Shown here: positions 23,693 to 33,372 of the stretch, piece after piece
Layout: each line of letters begins with the position of its first letter
Position numbering within the stretch: the first letter of the stretch is position 1
Assembly: GCA_021604865.1 (NCBI GenBank)
Contig: BQJU01000027.1
Location: 29,687 to 93,686, forward strand
Source: Saprospiraceae bacterium
Lineage (GTDB): Bacteria > Bacteroidota > Bacteroidia > Chitinophagales > Saprospiraceae
Direction: 5' to 3'
Length of the DNA stretch: 64,000 bases
The notes under the pieces: model-generated
Databases searched by the model: none
Told to the model about the DNA's origin: nothing
Seen by the model: the letters and a program-made list of their open reading frames with translations, nothing else
Position numbers and translations under genes: made by a program

Positions 23693-25666
23693 CTATTTTT
23701 TAATTAAACTTTCAAAAACGGGTTTGTTAATCTTTACTTTGTATTCTTTGCGTAATAGTTCAATCCATTCCCGTTCCAGTTGATCCTGGTAGTCGGCTAC
23801 GGCATACCCTCTTGCTTCTTTCAACGTTTTGGGTCCAGCGGGTAAAATGTTTTCGATTTTGTAAAATTTGATCGCATTGCCACGGGGCAATTCTTCCATT
23901 CTGGACATGGCACCTACTTCCCATTCCATGTCTTTCATTTCAGGATTCCGATCCTTTTCATAATTGGTCGTCTCTACGGTAACCAATGTCGTACTATCTG
24001 TATTGAACTTCGCTTTTACGTCTTCAGCATTGCGCTTTTTGGAATAGAGGTAAATGGCCTGGGCTTCCGTGCGGTATTTTCCAGGAACGCGGTATACGCT
24101 CGTTTCAGCCCGCTCTTTCCAGATGTACTTCCCTTTGAGATTTTTTTCAAAGAACTGTTCCAGTCCGGTAGTATCCTGAGACGCTTTGTCCCACACCAAA
24201 CGTTTGGTCGCTTCAAATAACAAAATGCCTTCTTCGTATTCCCGCATCAACGATTTGAATTCGGGATATTTATTTTCCAATTGGCTTTCTTCGTATTTCA
24301 GGATCTGGTCATTCACAAAGTCTGCATACAATTTATGCGTGGCGTCATCAAGACTGCCTCCCCGACCCATTTTCAGGCGTTGGCGGGAAGCTGAACCCAG
24401 GTAATCGGTAAAATCACCTAAAGTAACTTTGTAACTGCTTCCAAGGGAAAACAAGGCCTCTGTTGATTTTTCCTTTGGCGCTTTCCAGCGAAACGTCAGA
24501 AAGGTATCCGTCAGAGTGCTGATAAATGCATCGAGGACTGCCGGATTTTCCTTAAAATCGCTTTTGTTTTTAATTTGCTCCAGCATTTTTAAGCGAGATG
24601 CTTCAAAACGAGGGTCTTTGCGAATTTTCCCATCCAAACGACTCTTCTCAATGTTAAAAGGTTGTATGCCCTTGTGACTAATTCGTCTAACAATATGCCA
24701 ACCGGCAGAGGTTTGGAAAGGTTCGGAGAAGGAATCATCTGCTTTCAAGGCAAAAGCCGCTTCTTCAAAAGGTTTTTCATAGCGGTTGATGCCAAAAAAA
24801 CCAATATACCCTCCTTTAGCTGCGGTACGTCCGTCATCTGAGAACTGCTTGGCGGCCTCTTCAAAATCAATACCACTTTTTAATAATAGGTATATGCTGT
24901 CGACCTTTGCCTTGGCGGCTTCCGGATTCTTTTCGTTTTTGCGTACCAGAATATGAGCTGCTTCCAGCTCTCCCCGGGCCGGTCGTCGGGCGTTGACCAT
25001 TAGGATGTGATAGCCGGCATCAGTACGTACCGGACCAACTAGTTTATTTAAAGGAGCGGAATACGCCGCCGACTCCAAATTGTAAAATCCTTTCGGAAAT
25101 AAAGCCGTGACAAAACCAACATGCCCTTCATTGCGCTGTACGGATTTATCCATCGATACTTCTTTGGCTACAGCACTAAAAGCAACACCACCTTCAATGC
25201 GTTTGAGGGCACTTTCTGCTTTTTGAAAGGCCGCGAGTGTATCTTCGGGCGTAGGGTCAGGATTTAAGGCAATTAGGATATGGCTGATATCGACATCCTG
25301 CTGTATGCGATCATAAGCTTCCTTAACCAATTGATCCGTCAGACTCTTATCGATTAGGTACGAATCTGCCAATTGACGACGGTAACCTGCCAGCTCCTCC
25401 TGGAGTTGCTTGATCGTATCCAATTGCATATCTTTTGCCTTTTGCACTTTTAGCTTAAACTTGACATAAAGATCCAGATACTCTTCTAGTGACGGTTTGG
25501 AAAAATCAGCCGTTTTCCCGTTTGTCTTACTATAGATGTACACAAATTCCGACACCGAAACAGGGTTGCCTTCTACAGAGAAAAGTTCTCGATTGTCTTC
25601 CTGAGCCATGGCTGTGGACAAAATCCCCATGACCGCGATAAGTAAGATTAGAATTTGCTTGAACAT
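23693..25666 (-). CDS. Two-parvulin peptidyl-prolyl isomerase
   Basis: 657 aa with a Sec signal (MGILSTAMAQ). N-terminal helical segment, then parvulin domains around residues 120-225 (DISHILIALNPD, GHVGFVTALFPKGFYNLESA) and 230-335 (EAAHILVRKNEKN, GGYIGFFGINRYEKPFEEAA). The C-terminal 300 residues are helical with FTDYLGSASRQRLKM and resemble other long Bacteroidota PpiC proteins. It is the first gene of the chaperone operon and has a well-spaced promoter at 25719-25747. Its likely role is outer-membrane protein folding. Confidence 0.87.
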   Translation of the reverse strand: MFKQILILLIAVMGILSTAMAQEDNRELFSVEGNPVSVSEFVYIYSKTNGKTADFSKPSLEEYLDLYVKFKLKVQKAKDMQLDTIKQLQEELAGYRRQLADSYLIDKSLTDQLVKEAYDRIQQDVDISHILIALNPDPTPEDTLAAFQKAESALKRIEGGVAFSAVAKEVSMDKSVQRNEGHVGFVTALFPKGFYNLESAAYSAPLNKLVGPVRTDAGYHILMVNARRPARGELEAAHILVRKNEKNPEAAKAKVDSIYLLLKSGIDFEEAAKQFSDDGRTAAKGGYIGFFGINRYEKPFEEAAFALKADDSFSEPFQTSAGWHIVRRISHKGIQPFNIEKSRLDGKIRKDPRFEASRLKMLEQIKNKSDFKENPAVLDAFISTLTDTFLTFRWKAPKEKSTEALFSLGSSYKVTLGDFTDYLGSASRQRLKMGRGGSLDDATHKLYADFVNDQILKYEESQLENKYPEFKSLMREYEEGILLFEATKRLVWDKASQDTTGLEQFFEKNLKGKYIWKERAETSVYRVPGKYRTEAQAIYLYSKKRNAEDVKAKFNTDSTTLVTVETTNYEKDRNPEMKDMEWEVGAMSRMEELPRGNAIKFYKIENILPAGPKTLKEARGYAVADYQDQLEREWIELLRKEYKVKINKPVFESLIKK

Positions 25667-25718
25667 GTTTAACTGATCATTTTTTATTCAAAAAAAAGTC
25701 TCTTTTTTAAAAGCACCG

Positions 25719-25747
25719 CAAAATTAGTAATTTTAAGGGGGTTTCAA
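25719..25747 (-). promoter_or_regulatory. Promoter of the PpiC/SurA operon
   Basis: On the minus strand TTG (complement of 25745-25747), an 18-nt spacer and TAATTTTG (complement of 25719-25726) fit the Bacteroidota consensus. The predicted start is about 45 nt before the first ATG. Confidence 0.5.
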
Positions 25748-25912
25748 TGCGTTTTAGGATTTCCTTAAGGTTTTAGAGGCAGTTTGGAGGCCAACACCGA
25801 TACAAGATTGGACCCGCTCTTTTGGCTGCAAAGGATCACTTTTTCGATCTTCCTTCGTTAATCTCTTGTCCGTCTCAAGGCAAAGCCAAGACCGTCTAAC
25901 AGCAAAACCATC

Positions 25913-28372
25913 TCAATCCTGCACATAAACCCGTTTTACCCGAGGAGAGATATTCGTAAACACCTCATAGGGAATAGTCTCCAAAGCTTCTGCCAGCGTT
26001 TCTACACGAGGCATTTCGCCAAAAACAATTACTTCATCCCCCTCCTGTACTTTGGCAATATGGGTGACTTCCACCATACACATATCCATACAGACATTAC
26101 CGACAATCGGAGCCAGTTGACCGCGCACCAACAAGCTATAACGTCCATTGCCTGCACGTCGCGACAAGCCATCCGCATATCCAACACTAATGGTGGCAAT
26201 TTTCCCACCCTGCTTTAATATCCCATGACGCCCATAACCAACCGTCTCGCCCGGTGCCAGCTCTTTGATTTGAGAAACTGTAGCCTTTAGTTGCATCACT
26301 GGTTTTAACTGATCGGTCGCGGAACCAACACCATAGATACCAATGCCCAAACGCACCAAATCCATCTGGTATTGTGGAAAACGAACGATGCCAGCTGAAT
26401 TGAGGGTATGCCGCAATGGCCGGTAAGCCAAGGTTGCTGTAATGCGTTGATAATCTTGCTGGAAACGACTGACTTGTTGGTGGGTAAAAGGATCATGTGT
26501 ATCGGCCTCGCTGGCAGCAAGGTGAGAAAAGATCGACCGGACCTTTAATTGTGGATTGTGTTTAAGTATTTCACAAAGTTCGTCCACATGCTGCGACTCG
26601 AAACCGAGGCGGTGCATGCCGGTATCCAGTTTCAGATGAATGGTCAGGTCACTGCCCTGTCCCTGACAAAAGCGGGCAAGCTCCCTGAGTTGCTGGAGGC
26701 TGTATACTTCGGGCTCCAGTTGGTACCGCAATAAGGCATCATAAGCTGCCGGTTCCGGATTAAGCACCAGGATGGGTAAATGAATGCCTGTCCGCCTCAA
26801 ATCTACGCCCTCATCCGTGTAGGCTACACCTAAATAATCAACCTGGTGAAACTCCAGGGCGCGGGCAATTTCCAGGCTCCCACTTCCATAAGCAGCAGCT
26901 TTGACCATCACCATCAATTTGGTGGTAGGCAGCAGGTAATTGCGCATAATGCGAAGGTTGTGGGCCAGGGCGTTGAGGTTGACCTCCAGCCGGGTGCGGT
27001 GCACCTGGCGGGAAAGCCTTTCGGCAATGGCTTCAAACCCAAAAGGCCGCGCTCCTTTGAGCAGGATGATTTCGTTTTGAAAATCAAATTGGCTTAGTTC
27101 TGAGAGCAGGCTGGCGGTATCCGAAAAAAAATAGTGCTCAATTTCTGGCGATAGTTGGGCATCAATGGTTGGAATGTATTGACCTATGCCAATCAATCGA
27201 TGTATGCCAATGGTTGAAATAAGTTGCGCAATTTGACCATAAAGTTCCCGGTCAGTAAGCCCACTTTGCAGTATATCGGATAAAATCAAGGTACGACGGA
27301 GGTCTTTTTTTTGCTGTTGCAGAAACTGTAAGGCCATTGTCAGTGAGGTCAGATCGGCATTGTAACTATCATTGATCAGGATACAATTGTTGATGCCTTC
27401 TTTTAATTCCAGGCGCATGGCCAGTGTATCCAGTTGCAGTATCCGATGAGCGATGACTGCTGGTGCAACGCCTAAATAAAGGAGGACGGCCCAACAATGT
27501 ATCGTATTTTCAATAGCCGTTGGTTCATTAAATGGAATGAGTATTTCTAATGCCTGCTGCTGGTATGTGGCGACCAGTTTAGTTGCTTTCCCCATCGGCT
27601 GTATGCCCGTAATTTGCAAGTCTGCAGCCCCTTCAACCGACCAGGAAAAGGTTGGAATTTTACTGGCTTTTATTGACGCATCCAGGCGGTGATCGTCCCG
27701 GCAATAGATGAGTATTTCGGCATTTTTAAAAAGGGTTAGCTTTTCGGTGATTTTGGTTGTTGTATCCGGAAACCCCTCTCGGTGTGCTTCGCCGATATTG
27801 GTAAAAAGGCCAATCCTGCAATCAATGATCGGGGCCAGCCGCTGCATTTCACCACTGGTAGAGATGCCCGCTTCAAAAATGCCCAACTCGTGTTGTGGAC
27901 CAATTTGCCAAACTGATAAGGACACCCCCAATTGGGAGTTGAAACTACGAGGGCTTTTTACGATTTGGTAATCCTCCCGCAGCAACTGAAAAAGCCATTC
28001 CTTGATAATGGTTTTGCCATTGCTACCCGTGATACCGATTACTGGCAGGTCAAATTGGTGGCGGTGGTAATTGGCTAGCTGTTGAAGTGCCGCCAGCGTA
28101 TCAGCTACCCGGATAAAAGAGGCTTCAGGCAAGGATTCAACAGCTATTGCTTTATCTATAATAAAACTACGCACACCCGCTTTGTAGGCCTGAGCGATAA
28201 AGTTGTGGCCATCCTGTTGCGGTCCACTCAATGCAAAAAACAGACCCGTTTCCGGGAAAATGATCTGCCGGCTATCGTACAACAATTGTTCGATGTGATA
28301 ATCCGGAGCATCAGGTGGCTCAATCTGTCCACCAACCAAGGCTGCAATGTGATGTATTGAATAGGATGACAT
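25913..28372 (-). CDS. murF-alr: Bifunctional UDP-MurNAc-tripeptide:D-Ala-D-Ala ligase / alanine racemase
   Basis: 819 aa from the ATG at 28372; the open frame extends another 590 bp upstream, but that part is antisense to gcvH. MurF occupies about residues 1-440: Mur N-domain (SYSIHHIAALVGGQI), P-loop GITGSNGKTIIKEW near residue 110 and ILINDSYNADLTSL. Alr occupies about 450-819: PLP-Lys in VMVKAAAYGSG near residue 488, GYGRHG, GYADGLSRR, GNVCMDMCMVEV. The fusion supplies D-Ala and attaches D-Ala-D-Ala to the peptidoglycan stem. Such fusions are normal in Bacteroidota. It is divergent from gcvH with a 147-bp intergenic region. Confidence 0.95.
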   Translation of the reverse strand: MSSYSIHHIAALVGGQIEPPDAPDYHIEQLLYDSRQIIFPETGLFFALSGPQQDGHNFIAQAYKAGVRSFIIDKAIAVESLPEASFIRVADTLAALQQLANYHRHQFDLPVIGITGSNGKTIIKEWLFQLLREDYQIVKSPRSFNSQLGVSLSVWQIGPQHELGIFEAGISTSGEMQRLAPIIDCRIGLFTNIGEAHREGFPDTTTKITEKLTLFKNAEILIYCRDDHRLDASIKASKIPTFSWSVEGAADLQITGIQPMGKATKLVATYQQQALEILIPFNEPTAIENTIHCWAVLLYLGVAPAVIAHRILQLDTLAMRLELKEGINNCILINDSYNADLTSLTMALQFLQQQKKDLRRTLILSDILQSGLTDRELYGQIAQLISTIGIHRLIGIGQYIPTIDAQLSPEIEHYFFSDTASLLSELSQFDFQNEIILLKGARPFGFEAIAERLSRQVHRTRLEVNLNALAHNLRIMRNYLLPTTKLMVMVKAAAYGSGSLEIARALEFHQVDYLGVAYTDEGVDLRRTGIHLPILVLNPEPAAYDALLRYQLEPEVYSLQQLRELARFCQGQGSDLTIHLKLDTGMHRLGFESQHVDELCEILKHNPQLKVRSIFSHLAASEADTHDPFTHQQVSRFQQDYQRITATLAYRPLRHTLNSAGIVRFPQYQMDLVRLGIGIYGVGSATDQLKPVMQLKATVSQIKELAPGETVGYGRHGILKQGGKIATISVGYADGLSRRAGNGRYSLLVRGQLAPIVGNVCMDMCMVEVTHIAKVQEGDEVIVFGEMPRVETLAEALETIPYEVFTNISPRVKRVYVQD

Positions 28373-28519
28373 TAATGCGAAGATAGTCAGGTGGGGTGAA
28401 ATTTGAATTATATCCAGATTTTTTTCCAAAATCACTGACAAGCTGAAAAAATCAATTATTTTTGGGCGGCCCGGAAAATTCCAGGCATTTGTTTCATTAA
28501 ATAACCAATATTCCAAATT

Positions 28520-28912
28520 ATGGAATTTCCTGCAAATCTGAAATATACCGATGACCACGAATGGTTGAGGGTAGAGGCGGATGACTACGCTTATGTAGGC
28601 ATTACCGATTTTGCCCAAACTGAGTTGGATGAGTTGGTCTACATCGAAGTAGATACAATAGGTGAATCTCTGGATCAGGGTGCCGTATTTGGTACCGTAG
28701 AAGCCGTCAAGACAACCTCTGAACTTTTGATGCCGGTTTCCGGCACAGTGGTAGAATTTAATGCTGCCTTGAATGAAGCAGAAGGTGATGATCCGACGCT
28801 GGTCAATAAAGATCCTTATGGCGAGGGCTGGATTGTCAAAATCAAGCTTAGTGATCCGAGTGAGGTTAAAGAACTCTTGGATGCAGAAGCCTATAAGAAA
28901 ATAGTAGCTTGA
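28520..28912 (+). CDS. gcvH: Glycine cleavage system H protein
   Basis: 130 aa. The lipoyl-carrier signature is [20 protein letters not shown], with lipoylated Lys64, preceded by [16 protein letters not shown] and followed by [12 protein letters not shown]. GcvH shuttles the aminomethyl group between the P, T and L proteins. It stands alone here; the other gcv genes are elsewhere. The next gene (VanZ-like) starts 73 bp downstream on the same strand. Confidence 0.97.
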   Translation: MEFPANLKYTDDHEWLRVEADDYAYVGITDFAQTELDELVYIEVDTIGESLDQGAVFGTVEAVKTTSELLMPVSGTVVEFNAALNEAEGDDPTLVNKDPYGEGWIVKIKLSDPSEVKELLDAEAYKKIVA

Positions 28913-28985
28913 TCTGCTAATTTTTTTTACACCCTGATGCACCAAAAATAATTGGATTTGCATCTAGGTAACTAGAAGTATCAAT

Positions 28986-29339
28986 TTGAAAGCATTTATA
29001 CCGGCAATTGTATGGGCATTATTTATTTTTGGGGTGTCTACTACAGCCAGCAAGAACCTCCCTCAGATATCGTGGAATCTTGCGTCGCCGGATAAAATAG
29101 CACATGCCATCGTTTATATGATTTTTGCCGGCTGTCTTTTTTACGGCTTTCGCCAAAAAATGGGCTTGCAAAAAACGACGATTCTGATGGCATTTGTCAT
29201 TTGTTCTGCTTACGGAATTTTGATGGAGATTGTACAATATTCATTTTTTCCGGGGCGATATTTTGAACTTAATGACATTATTGCTAATATTATTGGTGCT
29301 TTACTAAGTGTACTACTATTGAAATTATTTTATAAGTAA
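28986..29339 (+). CDS. VanZ-like membrane protein
   Basis: 117 aa with four hydrophobic segments. The start must be the TTG at 28986, because an in-frame stop lies 15 nt upstream and there is no earlier ATG. VanZ-like motifs: ASPDKIAHAIVYMIFAGCLF and ILMEIVQYSFFPGRYFELND, the acidic/His pattern of the family. Many Bacteroidota genomes have this short VanZ-like protein after gcvH; its role is unknown. TonB follows after 12 bp, so gcvH, vanZ-like and tonB may be one unit. Confidence 0.8.
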   Translation: MKAFIPAIVWALFIFGVSTTASKNLPQISWNLASPDKIAHAIVYMIFAGCLFYGFRQKMGLQKTTILMAFVICSAYGILMEIVQYSFFPGRYFELNDIIANIIGALLSVLLLKLFYK

Positions 29340-29351
29340 AACCTTGTCAGT

Positions 29352-30278
29352 ATGTTATTGCTTGATATTTCCATTGCAGGCGCTCCCCTGGCGATTATCG
29401 TCCTGGTCGTTGTGGCTGGACTGATTACCTTTATCCAGGTGATGAAGTCCGTTTATCGCAAGCGGGCAGAAAGTGGACTTGCGGAACAATTTGCTGACCA
29501 GCCTAGTAAGTCCCCTTTGGACGGTAGAAACAAATACCCCGGTGCCAATGTATTTAAGCACAGCGGTACTTTTTTCAACCTCGGATTGGCGATTACCATG
29601 GGCTTGACAGTTCTGGCATTCGGTTGGACGCAATACGAGAAAATTATCGATGTTTCCGGGTATATGGATACACTGGAAGAAGACATCGAGTTGGAACCAC
29701 CGCGTACCGCTGAACCGCCACCACCACCGCCACCACCACCGCCACCGGTGATTGAAGAAGTTCCTGAAGAAGAAATTCTGGAAGAAGAAGAACCGGAGTT
29801 TGTCGATCAGAGTGTTGAGGCCGATACAGAGGTAGAACAAGAGCCTATCGTAGAAGCGCCACCACCACCGCCACCACCGCCACCGCCACCACCAAAACAA
29901 GAAACAGAAGAAATCTTTAAGGTTGTGGAACAAATGCCTCGTTTCCCCGGATGTGAAGACATGTCGGGTTCCGAAAAGGAAAAAAAGGCATGTGCGGATA
30001 AGAAAATGCTTGAATTTATCTACAAAAATATCAAGTATCCGGCTATTGCCCGGGAGAATGGTGTAGAAGGTACTTGTGTAGTACAGTTTGTAGTAGAAAG
30101 AGATGGTAAGGTAACGGACGCTAAGGTGGTCCGGGACATTGGTGCCCAATGTGGTCAGGAAGCCCTGCGTGTAGTGGAGCTGATGAACAAAGAGGGAATC
30201 AAATGGACTCCTGGTAAGCAACGCGGTCGTTCTGTACGGGTGCAATTTAACTTGCCCGTACGTTTCAAACTCGAGTAA
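29352..30278 (+). CDS. tonB: TonB-family energy transducer
   Basis: 308 aa. Two hydrophobic segments near the N-terminus (PLAIIVLVVVAGLITFI and LGLAITMGLTVLAFGW), then two polyproline runs of 11-12 residues (about 120-131 and 170-181) separated by an acidic stretch (EEVPEEEILEEEEPEF). The C-terminal TonB domain has VEQMPRFPGCED, IKYPAIARENGVEGTCVVQF and VRVQFNLPVRFKLE. The polyproline spans the periplasm so that the C-domain can contact TonB-dependent receptors. Two N-terminal segments instead of one is common for Bacteroidota TonB. No exbBD lies adjacent. A terminator of the TATCGA family follows at 30303. Confidence 0.9.
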   Translation: MLLLDISIAGAPLAIIVLVVVAGLITFIQVMKSVYRKRAESGLAEQFADQPSKSPLDGRNKYPGANVFKHSGTFFNLGLAITMGLTVLAFGWTQYEKIIDVSGYMDTLEEDIELEPPRTAEPPPPPPPPPPPVIEEVPEEEILEEEEPEFVDQSVEADTEVEQEPIVEAPPPPPPPPPPPPKQETEEIFKVVEQMPRFPGCEDMSGSEKEKKACADKKMLEFIYKNIKYPAIARENGVEGTCVVQFVVERDGKVTDAKVVRDIGAQCGQEALRVVELMNKEGIKWTPGKQRGRSVRVQFNLPVRFKLE

Positions 30279-30302
30279 TAACTATCTTATAGATATAAAA
30301 TG

Positions 30303-30345
30303 GCAAACCGGTATCGAAGCAATTCGGTACCGGTTTGCTATTTTT
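30303..30345. terminator. Intrinsic terminator after tonB
   Basis: A 16-bp stem with one G-T pair (30303-30318 with 30323-30338, loop GCAA) followed by TATTTTTG. The core is GGTATCGAA / TTCGGTACC. The TATTTTTG also matches a -7 element, but no TTG stands at the right distance. Confidence 0.85.
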
Positions 30346-30415
30346 GTAGCTGAGTAATTGGCAACTTTTATTCAAAACTTTCGTTGTATAAACGTATGTA
30401 TTAAAGAAGCATTAA

Positions 30416-32218
30416 ATGATGAGGTTTTTATTTGTTTTACTGATTTCTCTATGTTGGTTGCCATTAGCAAAAACTCAGGATGCCAAATTGGCCCAACAAT
30501 ACTATCAAAATGGAGAATACGAAAAGGCTTCCGTAATCTATGAGAAGCTTTTTGAAAAGAGCAACAGTGACTTTTTCTTCGACCGTTACGTAGAGTGCCT
30601 TTTGTCGATGGATGATTTTGAGAATGGCGAAAAAGTCATCAAAAAGCAATTGAAAAAACAACCGGATAACGTCAACCTCTACGTTACCTATGGTCGGCTG
30701 CTCAATCGGCAATTTAAAGATGATGAAGCGGAGGAGCAGTATAAATATTCGATCCAGCGACTACCAAAAGACCAATACATCATTACTCGTCTAGCTAATG
30801 CTTTCTTAAACCTTACCCGTTATGACTTAGCGACTCAGGTATATGAACGTGGAGCTGAATTATTAAAAGACCAACGCATATTTGCCTTCAATCTAGGAGA
30901 ACTCTACCGCCGGAAAGGAGACAATGATAAAATGATCCAGAATTACCTCATCAGTCTGGAAGATAAACCCGATCGCATCAATACCCTGAAGACGTTGTTT
31001 CAGCGGTTTCTCTCTGAAAAGGATTTTGAAGAATTGCAGGCACAATTGTATGCCCGGATTCAGGAAAATGAAAATGACCCTATCTATCCAGAGTTATTGG
31101 CCTGGGTATTTATTCAGCGCAAGGATTATAAAAATGCTTTCCGGCAGGAAAAGGCCCTGGATCGACGATTTAATGAGAATGGTGGACGGTTGTTTCGACT
31201 AGGTCAGACAGCGGCCAATGATCGAGATTATGATTCGGCCATCGAGATATTTGATTACATCGTTGAAAAAAAGGGGCTGAGTTCAACCTATTATCAGGAT
31301 GCCAAACAACAATCCCTGCGCGCCCGTCGCGACAAATTGGTGGGCGGTTTTCATTATACAGAGGAGGAATTGAGGCAGCTTGAACTGCAATACCAACAAT
31401 TTCTTGATGAATCGGGTCGGAACAAAACCAATGCTGGTATTCAACTGGAATTGGCTAAGTTGGAAGCTTTCTATCTCAATGATCTGGATAAGGCTATTGA
31501 ATTATTGGATCAACTGATTGCTTATCCCAATGTGGATCGGGTGATTGAGGCAGAAGCCAAGTTGGCCCTGGCCGATTTCTACCTCATGCAAGGTGAACGG
31601 TGGGAAGCTACCCTGTTATACTCTCAGGTGGATAAAGATTTTAAGGAGGCCCTGCTCGGACACGAAGCACGGTACCGCAATGCAAAACTGTCTTATTATT
31701 CCGGCGATTTCCAATGGGCACAAGCGCAGTTTGATATTCTGAAAGCCTCGACTTCCAAGTTGATTGCCAATGATGCCCTGGATCTATCGGTCTTTATCAT
31801 GGATAACCTTGGATTGGATACTACTGCCACCGCACTGGAAATGTATGCCGATGCCGATCTGCTGGTTTTTCAAAATCGTTTTGATGAAGCCTTTGTGAAG
31901 GTGGATAGCCTATTGCTGTTATTTCCAGAACACGCATTGCAAGACGATGTATATTACCTGAAGGGGCAGGTTTATCGCAAAAAGCGGGAATACTCCAAAG
32001 CCGCCGAGATGTATCAACGCATCATTGACAATTTCCCCGAAGGTATCCGAACGGATAACTCCATTTTCCAATTGGCTGAGTTGTACGAAAGACACCTCGA
32101 TGATCTGGAAAAAGCGAAGACACTTTACGAAACCTTATTTATTGATTACTCAGGTAGTACCTTTGCCGTGGAAGCTAGAAAGCGTTTCCGAAAGCTGCGA
32201 GGTGATGATGTGCAGTAG
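30416..32218 (+). CDS. Exported TPR-repeat protein
   Basis: 600 aa with a Sec signal (LLISLCWLPLAKTQ). Many TPR units: LAQQYYQNGEYEKASVIYEK, YVTYGRLLNRQFKDDEAEEQ, LELAKLEAFYLNDLDKAIEL, and ALADFYLMQGERWEATLLYS. The C-terminal units (YYLKGQVYRKKREYSKAAEM) resemble YbgF/BamD-type tandem repeats. It is probably a periplasmic or outer-membrane-associated scaffold. It follows tonB, but a strong terminator separates them. The specific role is unknown. Confidence 0.85.
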   Translation: MMRFLFVLLISLCWLPLAKTQDAKLAQQYYQNGEYEKASVIYEKLFEKSNSDFFFDRYVECLLSMDDFENGEKVIKKQLKKQPDNVNLYVTYGRLLNRQFKDDEAEEQYKYSIQRLPKDQYIITRLANAFLNLTRYDLATQVYERGAELLKDQRIFAFNLGELYRRKGDNDKMIQNYLISLEDKPDRINTLKTLFQRFLSEKDFEELQAQLYARIQENENDPIYPELLAWVFIQRKDYKNAFRQEKALDRRFNENGGRLFRLGQTAANDRDYDSAIEIFDYIVEKKGLSSTYYQDAKQQSLRARRDKLVGGFHYTEEELRQLELQYQQFLDESGRNKTNAGIQLELAKLEAFYLNDLDKAIELLDQLIAYPNVDRVIEAEAKLALADFYLMQGERWEATLLYSQVDKDFKEALLGHEARYRNAKLSYYSGDFQWAQAQFDILKASTSKLIANDALDLSVFIMDNLGLDTTATALEMYADADLLVFQNRFDEAFVKVDSLLLLFPEHALQDDVYYLKGQVYRKKREYSKAAEMYQRIIDNFPEGIRTDNSIFQLAELYERHLDDLEKAKTLYETLFIDYSGSTFAVEARKRFRKLRGDDVQ

Positions 32219-32345
32219 TAAGTAGTGTTGCCTCAAACAGGCTTTGAAGGCCACAGCGCAATCTAGCCATGCATGCATGACCTGGCCCGCAGAGACACGC
32301 CCAAAATAAAAAAGCCCGATAAATGGGACTAGTTTAAATACCAAA

Positions 32346-32377
32346 ACGTGTCATTCTCCAGTCAGAGAATGACACGT
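32346..32377 (-). terminator. Terminator of rpmH
   Basis: A perfect 13-bp stem (32346-32358 with 32365-32377, loop 6 nt) with TTTT after the stem on the minus strand. The T-run is short for an intrinsic terminator, but the stem is strong. 32219-32345 holds nothing else supportable. Confidence 0.7.
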
Positions 32378-32414
32378 CCTATTGGTTAGCTAAAAGCAAC
32401 GCGTTCTATAGCTA

Positions 32415-32570
32415 TTACTTCAGACTATTTTCGTCAGAAACACTCAGCTTTGCACGGCCCTTAGCTCTGCGGCGAGCAAGTACCTTACGGCCATTCTTGC
32501 TGCTCATGCGAGAACGGAATCCATGCTTATTTGCCCGCTTTCTTTTTGATGGTTGAAACGTCCTTTTCAT
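32415..32570 (-). CDS. rpmH: 50S ribosomal protein L34
   Basis: 51 aa: [20 protein letters not shown], then [20 protein letters not shown], the invariant L34 sequence. The ATG is at 32570 and the stop at 32415-32417. In many bacteria rpmH is followed by rnpA, yet here no rnpA follows, and the gene is a single cistron with its own promoter and terminator. Confidence 0.97.
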   Translation of the reverse strand: MKRTFQPSKRKRANKHGFRSRMSSKNGRKVLARRRAKGRAKLSVSDENSLK

Positions 32571-32605
32571 TTTCTCTAAAATTTTGCCGTTTTTGAAAAG
32601 CCGGA

Positions 32606-32636
32606 CAAAGGTAAAACGATTTTAGCACTTAGACAA
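32606..32636 (-). promoter_or_regulatory. Promoter of rpmH
   Basis: On the minus strand TTG (complement of 32634-32636), a 20-nt spacer and TACCTTTG (complement of 32606-32613): the best match to the Bacteroidota consensus in the window. The start codon is 36 nt downstream of the -7 element. Confidence 0.7.
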
Positions 32637-32765
32637 GTTATAGAATTGAAAGATTCAACTAAAAAAGAGCTATAGGTAGTCAATGTCGGTTTTTTTTTGT
32701 CAGAAACAAAGAAACGGTAATTTGTTAAAATATTGATTAGTAGTTAATTACATTCTATAGTGAAT

Positions 32766-33332
32766 CTAGATTGTCATGATGTCCACTTCTTTATTGGAGA
32801 TCATTTCATCAACCTTTTGGCTGAATTTATCTGTGAGATCCTGGATTTCTTTTTCCCGACGCTTGCCATTGTCTTCGGGTAAGCCATCTTTAATGGCTTG
32901 TTTGATGGATTCCATGCCTTTATGTCGAGCGGCACGTATGCCAACCTTAGCATCTTCTCCTAGCGATTTGGCCTTTTTTACCAGGTCTTTTCGTCGTTCT
33001 TCGGTAAGGGCGGGAATGCTGATGCGTACAATTTCTCCATCGTTTTGAGGCGTAACGCCCAGGTTGGCTTCAAAGATGGCCCTTTCAATAACGGGAATCA
33101 GGGATTTATCCCAGGGTTGAATGACCAGCGTACGGGAGTCGGAAGCCGAAATATTGGCAGCCTGACTGAGTTTTGTGGGTGTACCATAATAATTAACCTT
33201 CAAATCAGCCAACATACTTGGGGAAGCTTTTCCGGTACGTACCTTAACCAATTCGTGGTGAAGATGTTCAATGGCATCATTCATCAAAGATTCGGTCGAT
33301 GTAATTAAGACTTTTAGTTCATCCTGCTGCAT
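32766..33332 (-). CDS. frr: Ribosome recycling factor
   Basis: 188 aa, normal length. Motifs: HELVKVRTGKASPSMLADLK, YYGTPTKLSQAANIS, IQPWDKSLIPVIERAI, and EERRKDLVKKAKSLGEDAKV. RRF splits post-termination ribosomes together with EF-G. It lies 40 bp downstream of a membrane Zn peptidase on the same strand and about 200 bp upstream of rpmH. The usual pyrH neighbour is absent. Confidence 0.97.
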   Translation of the reverse strand: MQQDELKVLITSTESLMNDAIEHLHHELVKVRTGKASPSMLADLKVNYYGTPTKLSQAANISASDSRTLVIQPWDKSLIPVIERAIFEANLGVTPQNDGEIVRISIPALTEERRKDLVKKAKSLGEDAKVGIRAARHKGMESIKQAIKDGLPEDNGKRREKEIQDLTDKFSQKVDEMISNKEVDIMTI

Positions 33333-33372
33333 ATCAGTAATAATTTGGTGTCAGGTATAAAGTTAAAAAAAA

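Noticed and set aside
28373..28963. Upstream extension of the murF-alr frame
   Set aside because: It is antisense to gcvH and has no MurF similarity; the ATG at 28372 gives the normal N-terminus.
29700..29900. CRISPR-like or tandem repeat at the CCACCACCG runs
   Set aside because: It codes for the polyproline linkers of TonB and has no spacers.
29355..30245. 296-aa open frame antisense to tonB, Trp/Arg-rich
   Set aside because: It is the mirror of the polyproline codons (CCA/CCG) in tonB and has no independent support.
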